Source: Acanthochromis polyacanthus (lineage: Eukaryota > Chordata > Actinopteri > Pomacentridae). From it: DNA of 64,000 bases. A program made the position numbers and the translations under genes. The DNA lies in the NCBI RefSeq assembly GCF_021347895.1, contig NC_067127.1, forward strand, positions 39,070,916-39,134,915, in the 5' to 3' direction. Under the pieces are notes generated by a model. That model was not told the origin of the DNA. It searched no databases and saw only the letters and a program-made list of their open reading frames with translations. Shown one piece after another: positions 50,059-64,000 of this stretch. How positions within the stretch are numbered: the stretch's first letter is position 1; every line of letters begins with the position of its first letter.

Positions 50059-50353
50059 TAGAATACCCAAAAACACATGCATATTTCAGCACACATTGTC
50101 CTCGGGAATGTGCATTAAGAGTCAAAAGCACATGTTTTGAAAAGGCAGCAGTGTGTTTAACAGAAGCGGAAGTTGTACTCACTGCATTCAATTGCACTGA
50201 TATACTGCCATATGGATGCAAAAAAAATAGAAACCACAGAATCATACGATGTAACGCTCCCACAACCCACACATAAGCATACATCAGCAGCTGAAACACT
50301 GAAACCCTTTTTCAGAATGGTTCAAGGGCAGATGAACCATCAGTTATGCCTCA

Positions 50354-50453
50354 NNNNNNNNNNNNNNNNNNNNNNNNNNNNNNNNNNNNNNNNNNNNNNN
50401 NNNNNNNNNNNNNNNNNNNNNNNNNNNNNNNNNNNNNNNNNNNNNNNNNNNNN
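50354..50453. other. Assembly gap (100 N)
   Basis: Exactly 100 N. The glucosidase-like gene stops on its left side and does not resume on its right. Confidence 0.98.
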
Positions 50454-50559
50454 TTTGTTATTACACCAAATGAAAAGGTGACTTTGAACACTAAAATGCA
50501 CCATCTCTGAGTCCGTTGGTGCAGTTAACCTTTGTAATGTCTCTAAGTTCTGTTAGTTG

Positions 50560-51367
50560 TTCATCTCCCACCTGCCTCTCCCTCAGAGTTTCTATCTGAA
50601 TTTTCAGAGTTCTTCACTGATTTTATCTCAGTACAGACAGAGTCATGATAACAGGTGACTTAAATATCCATGCAGACGCTGTGAATGACAGCTTCAACTG
50701 CAGTTAGCTCATTGTTAGACTCAGTTTTTCTCAAAATGTTCATTTTCCAGCCCAGGCTGCTGGAGGATTTCCTTCTCTCCTCTCCTCTTTGTCTTCATAC
50801 AGTTAGATGTATGTCACTGACTTTGTGTTTTGTCCTCTGCAGGTTTCTCTGGATCTGGAGCTGCATGTTTCTGATCTGCTGTTATCGGCCTCAGTGACCT
50901 CCAAAGTCTTCATGTTCTCTCCTTCCTCTCTACCCTCAACCCAGCCAGAAGTTTTTTTTAAACTTCCCAACATCTTTTTTTCCTCCACACGGGTACCGCA
51001 TGCTTGATCTGATCATACAGCAAAAAGAGAGATCCTCAAATAAAAAACAAAAGAACACAATAGAACTGTATCTGTTTGTTTAAAAGTGTAACATAATGCA
51101 CCCTTCCTTTTATATTTATTTTTGGAGAGCATGTGTTATGGTTCTCAAACTAAATCAGTTTTAAAAATGTGCTTTCAAACCACTGGTTTCTCACAAACAC
51201 CTGGACTCCATCTTAAAACTGCACAGCATTTGAACATACTGCTGGTTGTGAGTTTACTTGGAGTAAATACACTAAAGTTAACCGTTTGTATCTGAAATTC
51301 AGTCATAATGTGCACCAACTAGTGTCTGTTGTGGTTGACAATAAAGTGGCTATTCTGTTCTATTCTG
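50560..51367 (+). mobile_element. L2-type LINE remnant
   Basis: Reads FSEFFTDFISVQTESVMITG DLNIHAD-like text at about 50600-50680, the GDxNIH motif of a LINE endonuclease, then a stop. Degenerate frames continue to about 51000. The block ends with a CAATAAAGTGGC and TATTCTGTTCTATTCTG tail at 51367. Confidence 0.55.
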
Positions 51368-51649
51368 ATTGATCCCTGCTCATGCTGCATCCTTGTCCTA
51401 GATGACAGGACGCATTCAGTCCCTGGATGTGTTCCAGGCAGAAAAGTGAGTTTTTGTTACAATAGGAGGAGCAGTTTAAGTGCTTCGGTCCTGTAGATTG
51501 TTTCAGAATGAAAACTGCAGATTTGAAATCCTCAGTGTGTGTGTGGTCAGTCATTAGAGATGCTCCCATCCTGAGCTGTGCAACATAACCAACTGTTATG
51601 CATTGTTGCCTGTTTTGGTTCTCCCTTGTGTCGTATGCTGTTCACTACA

Positions 51650-51700
51650 GTTCAACACTTTCATTTAGCAGACGCTTTTATCCAAAGCGCCGCATCTGAA
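51650..51700 (+). mobile_element. SINE core/tail fragment
   Basis: TTTAGCAGACGCTTTTATCC then AAAGCGCC, a conserved 3' segment shared by several fish SINE/LINE families. Borders not determined. Confidence 0.55.
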
Positions 51701-52308
51701 GTAGATACAGCACACAGTGATGCCTTCTGAACACATCATCAGTGATGCTTCCTGGACTGTTTCGGCTCTTTCAACATCACACTCCGTCACCCAGGACACC
51801 CAGGCAGAGTAGATCAGACCCGGGTTGTGTCCAGGTGTCGCAGCGCCCCCAACAGGTACCTATTACATAACACATTGACTTAATGTCTGTCAAAGTACAG
51901 ATACTAATGTGCCTCAAATCTGACACGTGTCAGGTTCCTGTCTGAAACAATAATGCTCAGTTTGCACTGAATGTAATTCTGGGATTTTGCAGAAACATTC
52001 TTACACCTCCTTCAGTCCTGTTTTCTGCCCACAGCTGCTGGTTATCAGACTATTTCCTCTGACTTTAATAAACACCTGCAGCATCACACGTAGCAGCAAA
52101 AACCATCAGTTCTCTCTGTGTATTTACACACGTGTCTAGGCAATGGTGACTTCTTTAGTGAAAGTGAGATGGAAGCTTCATGAAGCAGTGAACCACTTTG
52201 ACACAACTGCTTCAACAATGACACACTGCTTCCAAGTATTTGACAGCCAGAAGAGTGACATCTGCTGGCTCTGTGTCAGAACAGCATCTAAGTGGAGGTG
52301 TTTGAAAG
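51701..52308. other. Non-coding, nothing recognised
   Basis: No clear frame or element ends. Confidence 0.35.
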
Positions 52309-52725
52309 ATGGAAAATAGAATGAGCAAGGGTGGCGCGAAGAAAGCAAGAATTAAAAAGAGAAACGCTCTGGAAACACATGCAGCCAAATGTGCTGAAAC
52401 TGTAGACTTTTTCACTAAAACGAGCTCGCGGTTTGAAACGACAAATGAGGACAATGAAACTGTACAAGATGTTGAGCTTTGCCTTCAAACCACCGTTCAA
52501 GTTAATTATGAAGTCAGTGAATTGTGTTGCCTTGTGGAATATCTCATGACATTATATCATTTAAATAAAAATATGATGCGAGGCCACATAACTGGGAAAC
52601 TTTGTCTTGTAGCCCCTCAGAGTCTGAAGAAATCCAGCACCAAGCAGCAGGGTAACCCACGTATGGTTATGCAGACAGAGATGATTGTAAGCAATCAAGC
52701 GCAAAGGCTGGCGGCCAATCTTCTC
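52309..52725 (+). pseudogene. hAT/ZMYM-type transposase N-terminal remnant
   Basis: Frame starts MENRMSKGGAKKARIKKRNA, then ETHAAKCAETVDFFTKTSSR, the usual start of fish hAT-type transposases (KGGAxKxRxKKxxxLxxxAAKC...FF). Similarity fades after about 90 residues. The frame then runs into the GC-rich block. Confidence 0.6.
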
Positions 52726-52726
52726 G

Positions 52727-52945
52727 GTGGGGGGAAGGGGGAAAAGCGGCGCGCGGCGGCGGGGGGTGGGGCGGCGATCGCCCGCGGAGCGGGAGGTCGC
52801 CGGATCGATCCCAGGCGACGGCCGGATTCCGCGCGGCCGGTTCGGCCGGCCCGGGCGAGTCGGGACCGACCGAAACGAAGCGGCGACGCGTACGGTACCG
52901 GTACCGTTACGTGCGAGCGGCGGCGGCGCCGCGTTCAAAACACTC
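52727..52945. mobile_element. Very GC-rich block with tRNA-like promoter, possible SINE
   Basis: About 220 bp of strikingly high GC in an otherwise AT-rich region. GCGGAGCGGGAGGTCGCCGG followed by ATCGATCCC resembles the anticodon-arm to B-box part of tRNA-derived SINE heads (B box GGATCGATCCC against GGTTCGANTCC). No A box or tail could be fixed. It could also be a misassembled or foreign GC-rich piece. Confidence 0.4.
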
Positions 52946-53020
52946 TGCTGTTACACTGTACATGACGTTATGCTTTGTGCACAAACTGTTAAAACTAAAT
53001 TAAAATCATACATAAATCAC

Positions 53021-53940
53021 ACATGTACTCTGTATATACTGATATACATGTACTGTGCTGCAATGTACATGTACTCTGTGTGTGTGCAGTAATATGCATG
53101 TCCTCTGTGTGTGTGTGCAGTAATATGCATGTCCTCTGTGTGTGCAGCAATGCACATGTCCTCTGTGTGTGTGTGCAGTAATATACATGTACTCTGTGTG
53201 TGTGCAGTAATATACATGTCTTCTGTGTGTGTGCAGTAATATACATGTCCTCTGTGTGTGTGCAGTAATATACATGTCTTCTGTGTGTGTGCGCAGTAAT
53301 ATGCATGTCCTCTGTGTGTGTGTGCAGTAATGCACATGTCCTCTGTGTGTGCAGCAATGCACATGTCCTCTGTGTGTGTGCAGTAATATACATGTACTCT
53401 GTGTGTGTGCAGTAATATACATGTCTTCTGTGTGTGTGCAGCAATGCACATGTCCTCTGTGTGTGTGCAGTAATGTACATGTCCTCTGTGTGTGTGTGCA
53501 GCAATGCACACGTCCTCTGTGTGTGTGCAGCAATGCACATGTCCTCTGTGTGTGTGGGCAGCAATGCACATGTCCTCTGAGTGTGTGGGCAGCAATGCAC
53601 ATGTCCTCTGTGTGTGTGCAGTAATGTACATGTCCTCTGTGTGTGTGCAGCAATGCACATGTCCTCTGTGTGTGTGCAGCAATATACATGTACTCTGTGT
53701 GTGTGTGCAGTAATATACATGTACTCTGTGTGTGTGTGTGCAGTAATATACATGTACTCTGTGTGTGTGTGCAGTAATATACATGTCTTCTGTGTGTGTG
53801 CAGTAATGTACATGTCCTCTGTGTGTGTGCAGTAATATACATGTACTCTGTGTGTGTGTGCAGTAATATACATGTCTTCTGTGTGTGTGCAGTAATGTAC
53901 ATGTCCTCTGTGTGTGTGCAGCAATGTGCATGTACTCTGA
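53021..53940. repeat. Large minisatellite, ~29-31 bp unit
   Basis: About 30 units of CTCTGTGTGTGTGCAGTAAT followed by ATACATGTC, varying at TAATATA / CAATGCA / TAATGTA and in GT number. On the minus strand all three frames stay open for 300 codons or more, which explains the long His/Thr/Cys ORFs; they are not genes. Confidence 0.95.
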
Positions 53941-56150
53941 TTTATTACTCTATTAACTGACTGTTTCCCTCCAGGAGACTGTGCAGAACCAGAACCAGAA
54001 CCTCTAGACTCCATCTGCCTCTCAATGAACATCAGCTTTTACTAGAACTCTTATTCCATGTCAGGAATTTAACTTTTACATTTATACAGTCTGATGTCCT
54101 CACCTTCTCCTCAGTTATAATACTTATTTTTAACTTTCACTACTACTGCTACCAATACTATTAATACTACTTTAAATGTACCACTCCTCTCTCAGTAACC
54201 CACTTTACACAGACACCGTAAATGCTGCTGTTTATGTGTTTATATTGTGGTACTTTCTTTCTTTTCTCCTTTATTTGCAGTTCTTAGTTTATTTCTCTGA
54301 TTACTGCACTCAGAGCTGAGACTCACCAGAGTCACATTTGTCATTTTTGTGTGAAACTGGGCCTGCAGAGTTGATTCTGATTTCATTCATTTCTTTCTTC
54401 TATTATTCTATTTCTTCTTTCTTCTATTTCATGCTGTGTTTTTAATTTATTCCTGCTGGAACCAGAACTGGGACCTGTCTAACATGTTCTACGCTGGCCT
54501 TCAGACCTCAGGATCCAACTGATAGATCCTGATGATCAGGTTGACCTCTGGCCTTTGTGTTAACGTGTTTTACTGAGCTGCAAAAAGATGCAGAGTTTTC
54601 TTTCATTCGTGATCATGTCAGACAGAGGAACCAAACAACAAACTGTCATAAATCAGAATCTGTCTTCAGCCTTCAACATCTGAACTGAAAGGCCAACAGG
54701 GTGGTTTTAATCCAGAAGGTTCCAGCAGCTTCATGGAGATCTGTATACCGGGACACAACCAGAAGGAATGCAGTGGTATCAACAAGAATTCAACTACTGG
54801 ATGCATCAGTGATTTCTGGATGTTCTGATGGTTCTGATGGACCCAGCAGAACATCTGCTTGAAGTGCTTCATAATAAATACACATAAAATCAGTTCTAAT
54901 GATAAAGCACCGCATATTTTTGACACCAGCAATTTAATTAAAGCAGAAGAAGACAGATCAATAGATCAGTGATTAGGTTTTTAGCTGCACATGAACTGAT
55001 CCTGATCAGAAAGGATATAAGTATTAATATTAACAATAATATTAATGTCAAGTGGTGCATTAAGATGTAATCAGACGCTGAATTCAAGTGTTTAACAACT
55101 TTAATCCATCTGGTTTAAACAATACAGTGTCTATGTATATTATTGTACATTGGCACATTCATAAAACTGCAATTAATATTAATTTATGAACTCCACTGCG
55201 ATTTTTAACATTATTTTTGCATCTTTACTCCATTAATTCACCACAGCGGGTTAAAAACACACAGCAGGAAAGTCATTCTGACTGTTGTCTGTCATAAACT
55301 TTGATTCTGCGCGGTTATTTCCTTTAAAAGAGAGAAATGAATGAGTTTAAACGGGTAAAGTAGCGTCAGCGGGCCGATTTGAACTGCCGCGGTGGTGTTA
55401 GGGAAATCCCGAGTCATGTGACCAAATTGGAACAATCGGGGCTCTCCCATTGGTTGCCAAAAACTCGACAGAAGAATTCGGAACAAGCGAGCGACGTGAT
55501 TGGCCGAGCGACCGCAGCATTACGGCACCATGACAGAGGAGAGGAGGACCGGGGGCCAGGAGGGAAATTGGAACAATTGGAACAGAGAAGATTGGGAATT
55601 CATAGGCGCAAGTTGGGACACCTGTAGGATTTGGTAGCACCAACTTTCAAGGCTTGACCAACCTCCATTGCTGCAGAACAGCTTTAAGTTGTTAACTCAT
55701 TTCTTGTTCCCTGAAAAAAGCATTTTTGTATAATTGTGAAATGTATCTCTTATCTTTGTACTATTTCAAGCTATTCGTTGGACTTGAACTGCTTGAGTTT
55801 CAATTTAAAAAAGTGGAAAAATTGGGGCGTTTTTTTATTGCTGGTAGAGTACATAAGTGCATTAAGCTTTGGCTAAGATTTAACAGGAACATGCTGCTGT
55901 GAATTTGCAGTCCAAAATGATTTTACATATTCCAAAGACAAAGAGTGTACGCTGTACCATGGGTGGGTGGGGGAGGTGTGTGCCTGAATTACGGCTTAGC
56001 TCCAGCAGTGTGAAATGTTTCCACCACCTTTCATACACCTGTTTTGTTGTTGTGCTGATTGACAGGCAGAGTCCGCCCCCCTGCACTTGTCCTTTCATTT
56101 TAATTGGTTCGAGACTGGTGGTGTTTGGAAATTCCCCCGCGGGTCCCCCT
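53941..56150. other. 2.2 kb intergenic sequence, no gene seen
   Basis: The start (53970-54010) and 54660-54900 have short frames without domains. Around 55360-55640 the sequence is more GC-rich with no recognised exon. Confidence 0.4.
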
Positions 56151-56275
56151 GGCTCACACCTGACCGTCCGCAGTCAGCGGGAGAATGAGACCGACCGGGC
56201 GGGGACACAGACGAACCACAGCCGCTCACGATACCCGCAGTCACTCAGCACAGCTCCCGAGAAGAAGGCGAGAAC
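56151..56275 (+). promoter_or_regulatory. GC-rich 5' UTR / promoter-proximal region of the snail-like gene
   Basis: GC-rich, CpG-containing sequence (CCCGCGGGTCC; GACCGTCCGCAGTCAGCGGG) directly before the ATG at 56276, in an AT-rich neighbourhood. No TATA box is clear. The transcription start is not determined. Confidence 0.4.
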
Positions 56276-61161
<4,886 letters not shown>

Positions 61162-61940
61162 GTCAGTTAATCACACGGCCACACAATCAAGATTGTCTTC
61201 AACTCAGTGAAAAGTTAAAAATGGGGTTTGTGTAGAAGATCCTGGTTCATAATGAGGAATGTAGGATCCATTGTGTTTGATGTTGAATCATACTAAGGAT
61301 TAACTTTGGATCCAGGTATATATGCAGACAAAAGAATTGCTGACTGATCAGTCAGTTCTCTTGGAAAATGTCAGCACCATTCCTGGAAGATACCATGAAA
61401 CCTGACATACAGATAGTGAGAGGGTCTCTGTGGAGGGTTTGAAACCCTTTTCCTATCCTGACGAGCATGAGAGATACAGATTATCAGTGGGGAAAACTCC
61501 AGTTTTTCTTGCCTTTATTTTATTTTCCAATTGACTGCAAGTCCTTTCAGAGCCATTTTATTGTTTGTAGGTTGGTAAAATCCTAAACAGAGACTGATTT
61601 AATGACTAAAGTCTTTCACTTGTTGACCGTCATAGTTACGATTTGCCTGTAAGTCTACTTAGAATCTCAATCTGAATGATGTTTTTTTATTTTTAATTTA
61701 GTCCCAAGATTGTTTAACACCACCAAGGCTGCAGCTGAAAAAATAATGCCTAAAACTGTCATTAAAACAGGCTGCATGTAAGCCACACATTGATGAAATA
61801 CGTGGTTAGAATTATAGTCCGATCTGCTCATCCCTTAATTGAGGAGCTTTCCGCTATCTGTGTGTTATTTTGTTCACCGCAAGCTAGGGGCTGCAACCTC
61901 TTACACTGAAAATGAAACTAAAAGTTTTGCAGGTGACTGG
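61162..61940. other. Intron 2 of the snail-like gene, first part
   Basis: Starts with donor GTCAGT. No coding sequence for zinc fingers 4-5 found here. Confidence 0.5.
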
Positions 61941-61949
61941 TTGTGCAGT

Positions 61950-62315
61950 GGGCTGCACAGTGGAATAGCGGTTAGCACTTTTGCCTTGCAGCAAGAAGAT
62001 CCCGGTTCAAATCCCGGGGTGGGCCTGGGATCTTTCTGCATGGAGTTTGCATGTTCTCCCTGTGCATGCGTGTGTTTTCTCCGGGCACTCCGGCTTCCTC
62101 CCACAGTCCAAAAATATTCTGAGGTTAATTGATGACTCTAAATTGCCCGTAGGTGTGAATGTGAGTGTGATTGTTTGTCTGTATGTGTAGTCTTGCGACA
62201 GACTGGTGACCTGTCCAGGGTGTCCCCTGCCTTCGCCCGAGTCAGCTGGGATAGGCTCCAGCACCCCCCGCGACCCTAGTGAGGATAAAGCGGTCTATAG
62301 AGAATGGATGGATGA
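61950..62315 (+). mobile_element. tRNA-derived SINE, copy 2
   Basis: Head GGCTGCACAGTGG, A-box-like TAGCGGTTAGCAC, B-box-like GGTTCAAATCC, conserved body and a GGATGGATG tail. TSD TTGTGCAGT at 61941-61949 and 62316-62324. Same family as 23797-24166. Confidence 0.88.
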
Positions 62316-62324
62316 TTGTGCAGT

Positions 62325-63560
62325 CAGGCAGCACTGCTTCTTCTTAGTGGTTATACATTTTAATCAGTGTTCATGTTTTCATTTCCTTGTGTGCAAATGT
62401 TCCATCACAGCTATTCCAACCGTCACTTTTTTGAGTGAACACTGAAGCTGGATCTGCCCATGACGACTGTGATTGGTTTAAGGGGGAGCTTCACCTGGCC
62501 GAGTACTAAAAATGACCAATGTTGAAAGTTTCATATTGCACACACTTTTTAAGATAAGGTATGCAACCTGTACATTTTTAGAGACCTCTAAACACCAACG
62601 TTACTGTGAAACCAATTTTTTTTTTTCATTTTGAACAACTGGATTGAAATTAAATACTGTTGAATTATGGAACCCACAATTACATCTTGTATTTGCCCCA
62701 AGCAAAATCTCATGCAATATTTAACATAAAATTATACCAATGCACCACGTAGTACTTTAGGTATGGATCTGTGCACCTATTAGGCATTTTGTCATATTTC
62801 ACTGTGCTGCTTGTATGCTGTGTTACCATGGTAATGAAACCAAACAATTGCTACGAAGATTTTCGTATATAACTCAGCATAGAAAGAAGTTATCAAAAAA
62901 AATGGCTAATAGGTGCATTCTACATAGCCTATACTACCAGCATGCCAAAAATGGGAAGTTTTGGTCAGAAGCGTAAGAAGATAAATTAAGGGGCAGTTTA
63001 TGTGTGTCCGAAAATCAAGTTTTGAGAACTAGGCACTTAAAGTTTATGATTGATCATGACTCATTATATAAGCAGTCAAATAAAAAAAAAAAAAAAACAA
63101 TTCATCAGGAGAAAGAATACATGTTTAGGTACATGATAATCATCTTTTTTAAAATTTGACTTTTTCACCCAAATCTATCATATTTGAAGGTAAAGCTCCC
63201 CCTTAAAGAAATACAAACAAACTAGAGCGTGTTTTCTCTTACAGCGACTGATAGTGTGTTGCAGCCAGACTATTATGTTCTATGGACTGGCAAAATGAGA
63301 CTAGATTCTTGATGACTGTTCTATGCTTGTTGAAGACCAATGACAAAAAGATATCCTGGTTATGTTGTACTTGTTTTGTGGTACAGGCCTCTGGCTGATC
63401 ATTGTGGCCTCTGTTGTTGGAGTGTATGTTTCGGAGAGTTACAAACAATCTTGGATGCATCCGTGATTCTTCAGACAGGGTTATTAACTAGCTGATATCT
63501 CGCAGGATAGCAGATGGACAATAGACAATGCGTAAGAAAACAATAAACATTTTGGAGATC
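62325..63560. other. Intron 2, middle part
   Basis: AT-rich, an A-rich run near 63080-63096, no gene seen. Confidence 0.5.
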
Positions 63561-64000
63561 AGTGAGGCGAGTAACTCCTATATTAACTCTGGCTTCCTGT
63601 AAAATCCAGGATAGAATTTAAAATGCTTCTCCTCACATAAAAACTTCATAATGACCAAGCTCCATCTTATTCTAAAGACCTTATTATATGATATCATCCT
63701 AACAGAGCGCTTTTCTCTCAGACTGCAGGTTTACTTGTAGTTTCCAGAAGTAGAATGGGAGGCAGATCCTTCAGTTATCAGCTCTTCTGTTGTGGAATCA
63801 GCTCTCAGTTTGGGTTCAAAAGGCAGATGCCCTCTCTACTTTTAAGATTAGGCTCAAAGCATTCCTCTTTGATAAAACTTATAATTAGGGATGCTCACGA
63901 TCACCTGAACTGTCCCTTAGTTACGGTGCTATAGATTTAGACTGTCTGAGGTCTCCCATGATGCACTGGGCTCCTCTCCTCTACTCTCCTCTCTCTTTCT
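63561..64000 (+). mobile_element. L2-type LINE fragment, at window edge
   Basis: From about 63590 the plus strand reads remnants of the L2 ORF2 C terminus: LLLWNQLSVWVQKADALSTF then KIRLKAFLFDKTYN and a stop (63887), with an upstream frameshift/stop in NGRQILQLS. Continues past the window. Confidence 0.75.

Noticed and set aside
53021..53940. CRISPR-like alternation of repeats and variable parts
   Set aside because: Units are contiguous degenerate tandem repeats of ~30 bp without spacers, in a vertebrate genome.
52995..54032. Three overlapping minus-strand ORFs of about 300 codons rich in His, Thr and Cys
   Set aside because: They are translations of the minisatellite at 53021-53940 in all three frames, with no splice or start logic.
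61162..64000. Third exon of the snail-like gene (zinc fingers 4-5)
   Set aside because: No C2H2 coding sequence found on the plus strand after 61161; it should lie beyond the window.

Overview
This window is eukaryotic and almost certainly from a teleost fish, probably a percomorph. The protein-coding signal lies in short exons bounded by GT/AG splice sites. The repeats are typical of fish: L2, Rex1, RTE and L1-type LINEs, Tc1/mariner and hAT transposons, tRNA-derived SINEs, and dense microsatellites. Two 100-N runs (21993-22092 and 50354-50453) are scaffold gaps, and each sits at or beside repeats.

Three host genes are visible. (1) Positions 1-19097, minus strand: a fish-type NLR immune receptor (FISNA-NACHT-LRR, NLRC3-like). 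It has five short 5' exons, a 1.8-kb FISNA-NACHT exon, then four complete 174-bp LRR exons and one cut by the window edge. The 3' half is a tandem array of about 1.7-kb units, each with one LRR exon. (2) Positions 44514-50014, plus strand: the first seven exons of an intestinal maltase-glucoamylase/sucrase-isomaltase-like gene (signal anchor, Thr/Pro/Gln-rich stalk, trefoil domain, N-terminal GH31 domain). It stops just before the second gap and has reading-frame problems near its 5' end. (3) Positions 56276-61161, plus strand: two exons of a Snail-family (snai3-like) zinc-finger repressor with the SNAG start MPRSFLVKK. The last exon lies beyond the window.

The rest is a mosaic of mobile DNA, much of it nested and with readable target-site duplications (TSDs). 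0.6-2.1 kb: a hAT element. 2.9-6.9 kb: a 4.05-kb element with roughly 0.6-kb inverted repeats, TGTAAYGG ends and a 4-bp TSD; its empty site survives in the neighbouring tandem copy. 11.5-13.5 kb: a defective LTR element with a 5-bp TSD. 19-24 kb: L2 pieces, two MITEs with 7-bp TSDs, another MITE, a truncated Tc1 and a SINE. 26-32 kb: a broken L1-type LINE, split by a third 7-bp-TSD MITE. 32.4-35.6 kb: a nearly complete Rex1. 35.9-40.3 kb: a TIR element carrying an XPG/PIN-like nuclease plus CXC gene, itself split by a 2.1-kb hAT. 41-44 kb: an RTE fragment and an unclassified repeat also seen at 14 kb. 53.0-53.9 kb: a large minisatellite. 56.8-58.4 kb: a nearly intact Tc1 in the snail intron.

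The host genes do not form a functional unit; they are ordinary neighbours separated by repeats. The least ordinary content is the interrupted XPG/CXC transposon gene, the long-TIR TGTAAYGG element with its internal hairpin gene fragment, and the MITE family with 7-bp TSDs.
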